Notes: generated by a model from the letters alone, not told the origin. A DNA stretch of 64,000 bases from 39-52-133 sp036523795 (GCA_036523795.1 DATDDN010000093.1:1-64000), one strand, 5' to 3'; positions 33,481 to 43,899 are shown, counted from the stretch's first letter. Program-made: numbers and translations.

Positions 33481-34376
33481 TGTGTCCCTGAAGTCTGCGT
33501 ACTGAATGAGCCGGCTACGTGGCCGGAGCCTGACTGCTGTGCTCCCCCTGACCAGGCAGGGATGGACCTGAGTACGCGAGGAGAGGCCAAATCAACCGAT
33601 GCGGCATTTCGGTGCCATGGCGCAGCGGGCTTGGCAAACGTGCGGTCATCGAGGGCAGGATTAAGCACTATCCGGTCAATCACCATTTTGTCCATTGCCT
33701 TGGCAGCACCCGCACCAGTTTCGAGCAACAAGGGTATCTGCAACCCTTCTATCGCCTGGTAGTTGCGGTAAAACACCGATACAGTTCCAGTCATGCCAAA
33801 TGCATTGCGGGATTCGCGATCGTATTTGACCTCCAGAAACGTTTGCGCGTCGATCCATACATGGTGGCTGACACCAGACGGCAGCTTGACACTCAAACGG
33901 TAAGCCTTGTGCCCCTCGATCTCGTCGATACCATCCAGCGTGACTGCAATCCCCTTGGCATGAAAATCCATCAGTGGGCCATCAATGCCATTCCCGTTCT
34001 GCGCGAAACTCAGCTCTTCCGCTGTGTATGGCTGCACTTCAGGCTGCCCGTTACGTGCGGGGCGCAGCTTCCAGCCATGTGTGCCGTCGAAGATCCGGAT
34101 GGACATCTGATTCTGCGCCTTGATCTCAAAACGCGTCTTGTCAGGGCGCTTCAATTCGAGGACAAACGGCAGACTTGGCCCCGGGGCATTCTCGCTCTCG
34201 ATATGCCCGACCCAGACCATGGTCTGGATCTTGCGCCACGCTTCCAGGCCGCCCCGCGCCGCAACATTTTTTTCGACGATCTGGGATGCATCCAGCTCGG
34301 GCTCCGCGCGCAGCTCACCCGCATCAGCGACCATCAGGATGAAAGCAGCCAGCATCCACGTAGCAAGCTTGCTCAT
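33477..34376 (-). CDS. LolA-like outer-membrane lipoprotein-sorting family protein, copy 2
   Basis: The 299-residue exported protein (signal to about residue 24) has a half-barrel fold of the LolA/LolB-like superfamily, shown by VEKNVAARGGLEAWRKIQTM (near 34-53), FDGTHGWKLRP and SHHVWIDAQTFLEVK. It is a clear paralogue of the next gene upstream. Proteins of this type in respiratory clusters may carry lipids or hydrophobic cofactors across the periplasm. The C-terminal 40 residues are Ser/Gly-rich. It is coupled to the cytochrome fusion by a four-base overlap. Confidence 0.75.
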   Translation of the reverse strand: MSKLATWMLAAFILMVADAGELRAEPELDASQIVEKNVAARGGLEAWRKIQTMVWVGHIESENAPGPSLPFVLELKRPDKTRFEIKAQNQMSIRIFDGTHGWKLRPARNGQPEVQPYTAEELSFAQNGNGIDGPLMDFHAKGIAVTLDGIDEIEGHKAYRLSVKLPSGVSHHVWIDAQTFLEVKYDRESRNAFGMTGTVSVFYRNYQAIEGLQIPLLLETGAGAAKAMDKMVIDRIVLNPALDDRTFAKPAAPWHRNAASVDLASPRVLRSIPAWSGGAQQSGSGHVAGSFSTQTSGTQ

Positions 34377-34380
34377 GACA

Positions 34381-35217
34381 TCACTCCGCCCGCTGCACAG
34401 GTGTGCTGGCCAAGGCCAGCTGAGGCTTGCTGAAAGAGCCCTTCTCCATCGGCTGGTTCACCGCGACCCGCTCAATGTACATCTTGTGATGCTGCTTGCC
34501 GCCTTCGATCGCAGTCTCGAACACACGCGGCGTGGTCAGCCCATTTTCGGTCTTGTAGTCGCGATAGAAGATGGCAACATTGCGCATCCTGCCGTCCAGC
34601 ATTCTCGGATCGCCCTCGATCTTCCGCTCCAGAAAATTGGCTGCATCGATCCACACATGCCGCTTGTCACCGTTCTTCATGGTCAGCTCCAGCTTGTAGG
34701 TGCTGTGCCCTTCCACAGACTCCCTTCCCTGCAGCTCGACCCTGATGCCCTTCCTGGCGTAATCGACCAGCGGGCCATCCAGCTCTCCCCATGCATCTGC
34801 CACCCTGGTTTCGGCGGGCGTGAAGGGCTCCACTTCATTGCGCCCAAGGAAAGGCCGCACCTTCCAGCCGTGCTCGCCGTCAAATACCTGCACTGCGGTC
34901 TGGCCCTGAAAGCGTATCTCCAGCCGGCTCATGCGCGGGCGCTCCATCTTCATCACGAACGGCAAGTCCGCATTGCTCTTGCCGCCAGCTTCCATGCGCC
35001 CCGACAGGATCAGGGTATTGACCGCATGCCAGGCCTTGAGCCCGCCGCGCGCAGCCACATTTTTGGTGACGATCTGTGCCACTGTCAGCTTTTGCTTTTC
35101 TGCAACCGGCTTGTGCTGGGTTACGGCCGCCTTGTCCGCTTTTGCGGCTTCCGGCAGTGCAGCAGCCGTGCCTGCAACCAGAGCAAGCCCACATGTCAAG
35201 AACAGAATCCGTTTCAT
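34381..35217 (-). CDS. LolA-like outer-membrane lipoprotein-sorting family protein, copy 1
   Basis: The 278-residue exported protein (signal cleaved near AAALPEA) shares with its neighbour the motifs TKNVAARGGLKAWHAVNTL, FDGEHGWKVRPF, KRHVWIDAANFLE and VAIFYRDYKTENGL. The two arose by tandem duplication. The ATG at 35217 has GGGAGG upstream; a GTG two codons earlier is also possible. Four bases separate it from copy 2. Confidence 0.75.
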   Translation of the reverse strand: MKRILFLTCGLALVAGTAAALPEAAKADKAAVTQHKPVAEKQKLTVAQIVTKNVAARGGLKAWHAVNTLILSGRMEAGGKSNADLPFVMKMERPRMSRLEIRFQGQTAVQVFDGEHGWKVRPFLGRNEVEPFTPAETRVADAWGELDGPLVDYARKGIRVELQGRESVEGHSTYKLELTMKNGDKRHVWIDAANFLERKIEGDPRMLDGRMRNVAIFYRDYKTENGLTTPRVFETAIEGGKQHHKMYIERVAVNQPMEKGSFSKPQLALASTPVQRAE

Positions 35218-35257
35218 ATTCACATCCTCCCTATATGCAACACTGCTTCCGAGCGCC

Positions 35258-35809
35258 TCATTCCACGGTCAGCCCGTCGGCATGAAAAGAACCAATGACC
35301 ACATCGACGCGATCTCCAGGTTTAACCAGGTTCCCCTTGTTGGAAAACACCATCCAGTACTCCTTGCCTGCTTCCGCAGCGCCGGACTGGCGCAACTGTC
35401 CGATCTTGTCCATGACCGGAATGTGCAGCACCGCCTTGCTTCTTTGTCCGAACAGAAACGGCGTTGCATGTTTGTCGCCGAGCGCCTGCGCGCGTGCGGG
35501 GTCGGTGACCCGATAGCTGAAGCGGATCAGGTTGCCCGATGCTGTCTGACGCACGAGCAGGCTGTCGACGCCCCAGACGGACAGGTAGTAATCTTTCGCG
35601 CTGCCTGGCGGATGAACCGGGCTGTAGGGAGAAATCTTGCGCTTTTCAGCGGCTGCCGGCACATTGGCCGCCGCAGATGCTCCCCGAGCTTCAGGAGATG
35701 CCGCCTGTTCCGGAGCCGATTGCGCCATGGCGGTGGCAACAATCATGCCGCCCGCGATCAACCATGCGAGCGGCCTCACTGCCGCGCTCAATTTCATCCG
35801 TTGATACAT
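35258..35809 (-). CDS. Exported protein of unknown function in the MCO operon
   Basis: The 183-residue protein has a signal peptide (about 1-30), an Ala/Pro-rich linker (about 35-60), and a compact beta-rich domain with YYLSVWGVDSLLVRQ (near 76) and VKPGDRVDVVIGSFH (near 165). It is probably periplasmic or surface-exposed. The start at 35809 has CTGGAG upstream. The 138-base gap from the giant gene contains a hairpin. I do not recognise the family. Confidence 0.65.
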   Translation of the reverse strand: MYQRMKLSAAVRPLAWLIAGGMIVATAMAQSAPEQAASPEARGASAAANVPAAAEKRKISPYSPVHPPGSAKDYYLSVWGVDSLLVRQTASGNLIRFSYRVTDPARAQALGDKHATPFLFGQRSKAVLHIPVMDKIGQLRQSGAAEAGKEYWMVFSNKGNLVKPGDRVDVVIGSFHADGLTVE

Positions 35810-35920
35810 ATCAGTGATCTCCAGAAAATATAGCCATCGACATCTTTCGACAGGGACGATCAGGTCTGTACCGTCCCCCCGCCGCACGGGCGCCATTCAA
35901 GCACCACCCGTTTCCTGTAT

Positions 35921-35941
35921 GGAAGCGGCGTTGCCGCTTCC
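35921..35941. terminator. Hairpin just after the giant gene
   Basis: A perfect 9-bp stem GGAAGCGGC / GCCGCTTCC with a 3-nt loop begins 7 bases after the stop of the 2644-codon gene. There is no U-run, so it may stabilise the 3' end of the giant-gene mRNA or attenuate rather than stop transcription. Confidence 0.45.
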
Positions 35942-35947
35942 CCTCAC

Positions 35948-38900
35948 TCATGGCAACAGGACCGTTCCCGCTGCCCCATAGGGTGCATAAGCCGGCAATG
36001 AACTGTAGTTGCCGAGTATGGAGCCAGTCACCGGATGGGTTGCACTCAGTGGACCGTATGCCATGTTGATCCAGTTGTTGCCTTCATCCACTGTTGCTGC
36101 TGGGGTCAGGTTGAATATCGGATTAGGCGAGGTTGCATCTGCAACGCCAGGAGGCACGAGGTAACCCATCCCGCCATTTTCAGGTGGTACCCGTGCACCG
36201 TTGCAGTACTCCTGCACGACTGGGGTGGTGCTCGGCGCAACGTTGCCACTGCCCGTATAGCCGCCGCTGAGGTCGGTCAGGATCGAGCTGGTCGGAGTGA
36301 GCGTGAATCCGGAGCTGTGGTCTGCAGGCCCGGTGTCACCGCGGATACCGATATCCCAATAGCTCGCCCCACTCACACACTGGCCGGTAGCGCTCTGGTT
36401 CAGCTGCGGAATCAGTGTCACAGTGTTCTGCTGATTCAAGAGCCCTGACCCAAGACCAGCCACAGTGAGATGGAACGGACGGTTCTGCCAGAACAGATCT
36501 TTGGTCAGCATCGGCAGCGAGATCTGCCTGCACAAGCCATTGGTGCGCTGTGCGAGTGTCGAACCATAGCCATAGCCGGCTGGGCAGATCACGGTCGCCG
36601 GCAGCGCAGAGGTCAGCATGGTGGTGTTGCGCATGGTTACCAGCCCTGCACTCTGATTGGTCGAAGTTGTCACACAGCCTATCCCCGTCGCAGTGTCGCA
36701 GGGCGTTGTCGGAGAGCTGGACAGAGGCGCTCCGAGGGTATTGAAGAGCACACCTGCCGAGGCTGTCGTATCGTTGGCAACCACGGTGTTGTTGTTGAAC
36801 TTCACTGCCAGGGCATCTTCCATCGAGACACCGCCGCCATCCCAGCCCGCAACGTTGTTGGCGAAGATGTTGTTGGTGATGGTCACATCGTTCCACAAGG
36901 CCGGTTGGGTGGGCGTGTTGATGGCGACGTCCTGACCGTTGACGCCCTGCAGCCGGATGCCGCCACCGCTACCGCTCTCCGCAGTGTTGCCCATGATCAG
37001 GTTGGCGTTGATCACCAGACCGCGACCGGTACCTTCACTGAGCCCGGGTGGGCAATCCTGGTCATTCACCGAGCCGCACTCTGTTCCGTTGATGACCGGG
37101 TCAGGAGAGGCACCCAGCACCGCGATGCCGCCGCCGTGGGTCGGGATGGTCGGATTATTGCTCTGGTTGAACAGTATCCAGTTGTTGGAAATATTGCCGT
37201 TCAAGCTGAACCCGCTGTGCGCTACGCCACCACCGTCACCTGTGCTCAGGTTGCCGCACACCCAGTTGAAGTTGAAGCGGTAGTTGTCTGCACCTGTGCA
37301 GAATGTCACGCCGCCTGCGGCCGTTGGGGTTGCGGAATACAGCTCATCGCCAAGCGAAGCGTTGCTGGTGACCATGTTGTTATGCACCCATGTGTTCTTG
37401 TTGATGCCATAGCCAAGCTGGCTGCCATTGCTGGCGAACACAGGCTCGGGGAACTCACCCTGACCGATGGTGATGCCGCCGGTGAGAGTCCCGTGGTTAC
37501 CATAGACACGGTTGTTGGAAATCTCGGTGTTATGGTTCCAGCCATGCAGGAAGATGGCGCCTCCACCCTGGGAGCTGTTGGTAAAGGTCATGCCATCGAT
37601 GCGTGACGGATTGCACAGGAAGTTGCTGGGGAAATCACGGCAATCGGCTGTGCTGTTGGTGAGCACCACAGTGCCATCCGGGAAGACTGCTTCCGCTCCG
37701 CTACCGAACGGGTCAACTCCGATGGGATAGCGCACACCTTTCGCAAGCACGGTGATGCCCGCCCCCTCGTAAGCTCCCATCAAGGTGGGCTCCTGCAACA
37801 GTTCTGCAAGATTTCCGTTCAGGCTGGTGTCCCAGCCAAGGATGCCCTCAAACTCCACGCGGTCTACCTGCATCGGGTTGCCGGCAATGGTCGGCACGCT
37901 GCAGGTGTAAACACCCGATGGATCATACGGATTGGTCGAGCTGACAGGTTGCCCGTTCAATGCCAGGCCGAACAGGCAGTTGACTCTGCGACGCCATGGC
38001 TCCAGCAACTTGCCTGCGGGATGGGCATTGGCGTTGATGGTCACCGATGATGCTCCTACGCCCTGCAGCCGCACCGGCTTCCACATCAGCAGCATTTCGT
38101 TGTAGCTGCCTGGGCCGACGATGATCAAGTCGCCTGGAGTGGCATTGTCGATCGCGCTCTGAATGGCATCGCTGGTGGCATTCTCGCCGGCAACATAGCT
38201 TGGAGCCTTGCCGCCGATGGTCACTGTGATTGCGTCGACCGATTTGTTGCCATTGGCAGCGGTGATCACCATTTCGCCGCAACGAGTGGCTGTTGCCACG
38301 CCGCGTTGCTGGATAGGACAGCTCGACTGCCCTGCGGTCAGGCCAGGTGCGGTGACAGTGATTTGCGTATCGCTCCAGGAGGTCACCGGCGCGTTGACGC
38401 CACCAATAGTCACAGTGCCCTGTCCAGCCCCAAAGCCATAGTGGCGTGTAACGAACTTCTGGTTGAACGGCACAGTGGTTGCCTGTGGCCCTGAGTAGGC
38501 CGGGTTGGGCACGATCTTGTCACCCAGGGAGCTGATGGTCAGCGTGTGCCCGGCAGCACTCACCCATGGGCCTGCGCCGCCATTGCTGGCATCACCCAGC
38601 ACAGAAGAGATGGCCGGGGTCGCATTCGGATAGGCGCAGTCAACCGGGTTGTACCCCTCGGCAAAGGCTGAGGTGGGCACGACCGGTGTGTCAAGATACG
38701 AGGTCTGCCCTGGCATGAACGACCATTCATAGCAGAAGTTGCTGTAGTTCGGGTTGAAATTCGGATCGGTCATCATCTGCCCAGGGTGGGCCGGATCCGG
38801 TATCGGGCCTGGGTCGTTCATGCACATGACCATCATCCCCGGTGCGTACCCGGTCGGATTGGGCGGGTTGGGCGACCAGGTTGAGGTAGTCACACCGTTG

Positions 38901-41900
38901 TAAGCGCCCCACTGATCGGAGTAGATGCGGGAAATCTCGTTGCCAGCCCAGTCCTTCACGGAGATGGGCAGATTGGGCACGGCAAACTTCTCGCCGAACT
39001 GCGGTGAGAACGGATCGAATTCAGAGCCGTAGTCGTCGTTGACCACGCCGGTGAAGTGTGCGGCAACATGTGGCGAACTGAAGATGTAGAACTTGGCCAG
39101 AACGGACATCTGGTCGACCAGGCTCACTTCCTTGCGATCGCACAGGTTGCGCGAAGCACCGGCGAACGGGGCAACCTCCTGAGAGCCCGGATACAGGCTG
39201 ATGAAGTCCGGCACGATGCGCTTGGCGCCAACGCAGGGCCAGAAGCGCTCGACGCTACCCGTATCGCCTTCTGCACGCGGTGTTGCACCCAAGTCCGTGG
39301 TCGGATTCAGCGCACTGTTTGCGTTATAGGTGGCATTCATCGCTGCCTGGTCGGGCAGGATGAACACGCTTCCCAGGCCGGCAAACTGCTGGGTTACGGG
39401 AGCGATGTAGTTGTCACCGATGAGGATATTCTTGTCCTCTTCTTTCACCAGCTCATAGCCTGGAGGCACGATCACCTCGACGACGTACTTGCCTGGTGGC
39501 AGCATGGGTGTGCCATCAACAGGATTGGCGACGCAGGCAGTGCAGTTGGTGGCAGTGGGCTGCCCGGTGCTTGCGCTGCGGCCTGTCACACTGGGGAACT
39601 GGTACATGCCGTCATAGGGTGCTGGCTGCACCTGATTCAGCATGGCCCAGCCGTCATAGCACTTGAACTGGCTGTTGTTGGGCAGCACCGCACCCTGATT
39701 GAGCCATTGCGTACTGTTCTGCAGGGTGAAATAGAACGGGCTGCTGGTTTCCTGGCCGGGGCAATTCATGTTGGGCATACCATCGCTGCGCAAGCCCTGG
39801 GCCCAGTCGTCCCAGCTGCTGGTCTTGGTGGTATCCACCAGGGTCAGGCTTTCGGTTCCGTCGGGAGCCGTGCCTTTCTTGTACAAATTCACGATCACGT
39901 TCGGTACATTGGGTGCCCAGCTCAATTGCAGGAGCAGCGAAGGGTCGTCGAACGGCCTGGTCGAGGCGTAATTCACTTCACCCTTGATGCCGCCATTTTC
40001 ACCTGCGCCGTAGGGTATCTTGCCGAACTCGACGAACTGGGCCTGGCCAAGATTGCCCTGCCAGGCTTCGCTGGTCACCCAAGCAGGATCGATACGTCCG
40101 GTAGAAGGATTGGAGGTGCTGCTGCCCGGTCCGTTCAGGATCGAGAAACCGCTGCAATCGGCATTGTCGCAATACACGGAACCTGGGAACCGCAATGCTG
40201 CAGGCAGATGTGCGGTGGACGACTCCAGGGTATTGGCGAGATGCGACGCGATCGTCGAACTACCTCCTCCAGGCGTACCGTCAGCAGGCCCGCCGGCATC
40301 GTAGACCACATGCACGCCGGTCTGCTTGAAGCGTGTCGTATCGGCCTCCAGCACGAGCCAGTTGAAGAACGGGAAGATCTCGTTGAAGCCGGCGTAGCCG
40401 TTCATGTCGGTGTTGTTGAAGAAGCCTATGCTGCCGTCGCGATAGCGAATGTTTGTTGGAACCAGGGCCAGGCCGGGTTCGGTGTCCTGCGATACGCCGT
40501 CCCCGTTCTGGTCAAAGAAGGTACGGGTGTAGACATTGGTACGCCAATGCGACATGGCAATGTCTCCCATATCGTAGGTCTGGCCACCGCGCAGCGCAAC
40601 GGGAGTGGAGAGACCATCTACGAGCAGGTCATTCCACTGGTCGAATACCGTGATGCGCCAGTTGCCGTCGGGAAGGCCGGTGAAACTGAAGGTGCCATCA
40701 GCGTTGCACTTGGTGAAGGCGAAATCCTCCTCATCCGGATCACCCAGGCTCACGTAGCACTGGGTAAAGCTGTTGGCGTCGTATGAACCACTGCTGTAGA
40801 GCCTCTGGTCCGGCGTACGGCTCAGGCGGGTGGTGGTAACACGGCCGCTGACCGAATTGTTGCAGGTACGGTTTGCGCACACCTGCGCCTTGCGGTCATT
40901 GATGATCTTGGGGTTGGCAAAGCCAATGGAGACGTGGAACCCTGCTGGGCCAAACTCCTGGAAGTAGGCCGGCTCGCCAGGCTTGATAAAGGCCTCGTGC
41001 GGTTTCGTACCATCCAGTGTGTTGGTCTGCAGCCACTCCTCGCCCTTGGCGATTCTCTCCGCTGCAGGCGTAGCCACTACCTCATACAGACCCGGATACA
41101 GGTTGGCAATCACGGCTTGCCCGGCAAGAGGCGATAGTGTTTTCCCATCCGACTCATATTTGGGGCAGGTCACGATCATGCCGACAATGCCGCCGCTATT
41201 CTTGGAGATGGGGCAAGCATCCAGGTGTGTAGCCGGATCGATGGTACCAGCCAGGGAATTTGACACCGGCATGTTGAACATGTCGTAGGTGATCTGCCCG
41301 GTCGCATCGCCCAGCTGGCCTGCCTGGTCAAACAGGGTTATCGCGAAGCCGCCCAGGCCAGGCTCGTTGGGCGCCAGCACGTCCACCCCGCCGCCTGCAT
41401 CGTTTTCACCGTTGAGCGGGTTGTCGTCCTCGAATACGAAGGCGGTGATTTTCGCTGTCGGCAATGGGGTCTGTTCAACAAACACGTTGACGGCAGTCTG
41501 TCCCTCCTTGATCGGCGCACCACCTAATCCGTGGCCGCAGGTAGCAGTAGTGGGTTGTGTGGGATCCCATGCGGGAGCACCGGGCGCGTAAGTTCCGCAA
41601 TCCTGGGCAATGCTGAATGGCCGCATGACGCCTCCCCCCGTATCCACTGGCGCCCCGGCGCCGGAGATGAACGGGTTGGCAGAATCACCAGGCAGGATCG
41701 AGATGTAATAGCGCTTGTTAGGATCGAGCGCGACTTGTGCCGGGTCGACCGGGGTATGTTGCGAGGCATCTGTGCGGCAGGTGCCGTTGCCAACGTCACA
41801 CACGGCCGGCACATGTGTATTGGTCAGCGGATCCAGGACAGTCTGCCCGGATTCACACGCGATTGTGCCGACACATCCCGTGGCTATCACCGGCATGTGG

Positions 41901-43882
41901 CTGGTATGGAAATTGGTACCAAGGGCTGGAACCGGTGCCGTACCACCGTTGTTTGTCTGTGTCACAGGGTCAATCTTGAAGCTGCGGTCTTCCTCAATAA
42001 TCCAGCGGTAGTCAGAGACAGGCAGTCCGGTAGGAGCGTCCTTCACCACGACAGCAAGTCCGCTGCCGCCTTTGAATGTCACGGTGACCGTGGCCGGTGC
42101 CGCACTCGCTGTGTGCTGCGCATTCACTGCGTTGTACTGGAAAGTCACCGTGGCTGTCGCCGCGCCGACCGGTGGCGTTGTCGGTGCCACCAGGAATGAG
42201 CCATCGGCATTCAGCGTGACGGTACCGCCGGTGGCGCTGCCAACCAGTTGTGCCGTCAACGGCAATCCGGAAGGATCTAGGTCGTTGGCCAATACACCGG
42301 ATGGACTGATCTCCAGCTGGGACGCGATATTGCTGGTATAGGTGTCGGCATTGGCAGTGGGCGCAGCCCCAAGGCAAGCGCCGGTACAGGCGGCCAATGT
42401 CACTGTCGCAGTCAGCGCAGGATTGCCGTTCGCCTGATAGGTAAAGCTGTCGGAAGTGGTACCGGCATTCGGCACATAGGTGAACGTGCCGTCCGCATTC
42501 ATGGACAGCGTGCCACTGGCCGGGGCAGACAGCACAGACACGCCGAAGACGCCGGTGTCATTGGCGATCACGCCTTTGGCCGGCTCGGCGACGGCAAGCG
42601 TATTGCCTGCTACAAGATAGTAATTATCGGCACGCGCCACTGCGGTTGTGCCGGAGCCTGGCAATGCGGCACCGGCCACCTGCAGGTAGGCCTGCATGCC
42701 GCCATCGCGCTGGTTGTTGATCGACAGGCTGAGCTGGCGGTCGAAGACTGCATACGTGGCGGGCGTGAAACTGCCGCTCGCAGCCGGCGGCGTAACAATC
42801 ACATCCTGTGTCTTGCCGGCGGCAAGGAATACCGTGTTCTGCACTTTCGGTATGCCAGGCAGCACATTGCCATCCTCGGCGATCAGCTTCATGTCGAGAC
42901 CGACAACCGACGGAACATGCATGCGCAGGCCGGCATTGACGAAGCGCAGCAGCACGTTTCCGCTAGCAGCGGCAGCGGGTACTGCCAGCGCAGTGTTGGC
43001 GGCGTTGGTGCGATCGAAGGATACGCCGTTGATCAGGTAATAACGCGGATCATAATTGACGGCAGGGGGATAACAGGTGTGCACGCTCGCGTCGCCGCAC
43101 TTGCCGGGTTGCCCGCTCCATACTGCTGTTTCGCTGAAGCCGGTGGTATTGATGGCAAGATCGACCGCACGGTTCTGCACCGGATCGATTTCGCTCAGCA
43201 GCAGGGGCACATCCTTGTCATAGGCAACGCCCGGGTAGGCCTGGTTGGGCGTCACCGAGGCATCGGTGACCACGACCACGCCATAGAGACCCATCGGACC
43301 CTGAATGGACGGGTGTGTGCCTGATTCGAGCAGATAGGTACCCGGTTTGAGTCCGCTCCAGCTGAGCGTAGTACTGGTTGCGCCTATCGCCACCTCGGTG
43401 GCAAATGACTGCACCCGCGGCAATTGTGCGGGCGGAGTGAACTGCGGCCCTGTTGCATCACCGGCGATCGGCCAGGTGGCGTTCTGCACAGGATGCAGCG
43501 GGCTGGCTGTACGTGTCGGCGCGCTGCCAAGCCCCCCACCCAGCTGACCGACGATCACCAGTGAAGTGGGTGCCTTGAGGCCGTTGGTCAATACGATGTC
43601 GAGTTGCGCACCGGACTGCACGGTAATCAGCGGCGGCTGCCAGCTCGTCCCGTTCTGGGCGGCGCCAGTCTGCGTCGTGCACGGTGCGCCGTTGGTGCCG
43701 GTGGCTGTGGCAGAGCCGCAGAACAGCCCCCACATGGGCACGGTCTGCCCGTCCGGAAGCGTGGTGGTCGTCGGCTTGGCCGTGAGTGCGACCTCCGCGT
43801 GTGACATGCCGGCTGACAGCAGGATAGCGGTAAACGCAGCGTAGGCTGTGTGATGGATCGCCTTGAAAATGTCTGGACGCAT
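35948..43882 (-). CDS. Giant exported mosaic protein: cupredoxin-like, Ig/cadherin-like, SdrD-like, TIG, beta-helix
   Basis: The 2644-residue protein has a signal peptide (to about 29, MSHA). Residues 30-400 resemble multicopper oxidase domains but keep no HxH or HCH copper motif. Two bacterial-cadherin/Ig-like repeats follow (about 410-600, GVIANDTGV and GVLANDLDPSG). Carboxypeptidase-regulatory/SdrD-like modules fill 780-1500, with a calcium-type loop DQNGDGVSQDTEPG near 1117. A TIG/IPT domain is near 1755-1890 and a pectate-lyase-like parallel beta-helix runs from about 1890 to 2560 (NNRVYGNHGTLTGG and similar turns). It lies 17 bases after the second oxidase gene with a GAGGAG site. It looks like a cell-surface or secreted scaffold that docks with the oxidase pair. 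Confidence 0.8.
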   Translation of the reverse strand: MRPDIFKAIHHTAYAAFTAILLSAGMSHAEVALTAKPTTTTLPDGQTVPMWGLFCGSATATGTNGAPCTTQTGAAQNGTSWQPPLITVQSGAQLDIVLTNGLKAPTSLVIVGQLGGGLGSAPTRTASPLHPVQNATWPIAGDATGPQFTPPAQLPRVQSFATEVAIGATSTTLSWSGLKPGTYLLESGTHPSIQGPMGLYGVVVVTDASVTPNQAYPGVAYDKDVPLLLSEIDPVQNRAVDLAINTTGFSETAVWSGQPGKCGDASVHTCYPPAVNYDPRYYLINGVSFDRTNAANTALAVPAAAASGNVLLRFVNAGLRMHVPSVVGLDMKLIAEDGNVLPGIPKVQNTVFLAAGKTQDVIVTPPAASGSFTPATYAVFDRQLSLSINNQRDGGMQAYLQVAGAALPGSGTTAVARADNYYLVAGNTLAVAEPAKGVIANDTGVFGVSVLSAPASGTLSMNADGTFTYVPNAGTTSDSFTYQANGNPALTATVTLAACTGACLGAAPTANADTYTSNIASQLEISPSGVLANDLDPSGLPLTAQLVGSATGGTVTLNADGSFLVAPTTPPVGAATATVTFQYNAVNAQHTASAAPATVTVTFKGGSGLAVVVKDAPTGLPVSDYRWIIEEDRSFKIDPVTQTNNGGTAPVPALGTNFHTSHMPVIATGCVGTIACESGQTVLDPLTNTHVPAVCDVGNGTCRTDASQHTPVDPAQVALDPNKRYYISILPGDSANPFISGAGAPVDTGGGVMRPFSIAQDCGTYAPGAPAWDPTQPTTATCGHGLGGAPIKEGQTAVNVFVEQTPLPTAKITAFVFEDDNPLNGENDAGGGVDVLAPNEPGLGGFAITLFDQAGQLGDATGQITYDMFNMPVSNSLAGTIDPATHLDACPISKNSGGIVGMIVTCPKYESDGKTLSPLAGQAVIANLYPGLYEVVATPAAERIAKGEEWLQTNTLDGTKPHEAFIKPGEPAYFQEFGPAGFHVSIGFANPKIINDRKAQVCANRTCNNSVSGRVTTTRLSRTPDQRLYSSGSYDANSFTQCYVSLGDPDEEDFAFTKCNADGTFSFTGLPDGNWRITVFDQWNDLLVDGLSTPVALRGGQTYDMGDIAMSHWRTNVYTRTFFDQNGDGVSQDTEPGLALVPTNIRYRDGSIGFFNNTDMNGYAGFNEIFPFFNWLVLEADTTRFKQTGVHVVYDAGGPADGTPGGGSSTIASHLANTLESSTAHLPAALRFPGSVYCDNADCSGFSILNGPGSSTSNPSTGRIDPAWVTSEAWQGNLGQAQFVEFGKIPYGAGENGGIKGEVNYASTRPFDDPSLLLQLSWAPNVPNVIVNLYKKGTAPDGTESLTLVDTTKTSSWDDWAQGLRSDGMPNMNCPGQETSSPFYFTLQNSTQWLNQGAVLPNNSQFKCYDGWAMLNQVQPAPYDGMYQFPSVTGRSASTGQPTATNCTACVANPVDGTPMLPPGKYVVEVIVPPGYELVKEEDKNILIGDNYIAPVTQQFAGLGSVFILPDQAAMNATYNANSALNPTTDLGATPRAEGDTGSVERFWPCVGAKRIVPDFISLYPGSQEVAPFAGASRNLCDRKEVSLVDQMSVLAKFYIFSSPHVAAHFTGVVNDDYGSEFDPFSPQFGEKFAVPNLPISVKDWAGNEISRIYSDQWGAYNGVTTSTWSPNPPNPTGYAPGMMVMCMNDPGPIPDPAHPGQMMTDPNFNPNYSNFCYEWSFMPGQTSYLDTPVVPTSAFAEGYNPVDCAYPNATPAISSVLGDASNGGAGPWVSAAGHTLTISSLGDKIVPNPAYSGPQATTVPFNQKFVTRHYGFGAGQGTVTIGGVNAPVTSWSDTQITVTAPGLTAGQSSCPIQQRGVATATRCGEMVITAANGNKSVDAITVTIGGKAPSYVAGENATSDAIQSAIDNATPGDLIIVGPGSYNEMLLMWKPVRLQGVGASSVTINANAHPAGKLLEPWRRRVNCLFGLALNGQPVSSTNPYDPSGVYTCSVPTIAGNPMQVDRVEFEGILGWDTSLNGNLAELLQEPTLMGAYEGAGITVLAKGVRYPIGVDPFGSGAEAVFPDGTVVLTNSTADCRDFPSNFLCNPSRIDGMTFTNSSQGGGAIFLHGWNHNTEISNNRVYGNHGTLTGGITIGQGEFPEPVFASNGSQLGYGINKNTWVHNNMVTSNASLGDELYSATPTAAGGVTFCTGADNYRFNFNWVCGNLSTGDGGGVAHSGFSLNGNISNNWILFNQSNNPTIPTHGGGIAVLGASPDPVINGTECGSVNDQDCPPGLSEGTGRGLVINANLIMGNTAESGSGGGIRLQGVNGQDVAINTPTQPALWNDVTITNNIFANNVAGWDGGGVSMEDALAVKFNNNTVVANDTTASAGVLFNTLGAPLSSSPTTPCDTATGIGCVTTSTNQSAGLVTMRNTTMLTSALPATVICPAGYGYGSTLAQRTNGLCRQISLPMLTKDLFWQNRPFHLTVAGLGSGLLNQQNTVTLIPQLNQSATGQCVSGASYWDIGIRGDTGPADHSSGFTLTPTSSILTDLSGGYTGSGNVAPSTTPVVQEYCNGARVPPENGGMGYLVPPGVADATSPNPIFNLTPAATVDEGNNWINMAYGPLSATHPVTGSILGNYSSLPAYAPYGAAGTVLLP

Positions 43883-43899
43883 GTTAGTTCTCCTCTATC

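Noticed and set aside
39056..40786. A 576-codon plus-strand frame inside the giant gene
   Set aside because: It is antisense to a continuous 2644-codon gene with clear domains and a ribosome-binding site.
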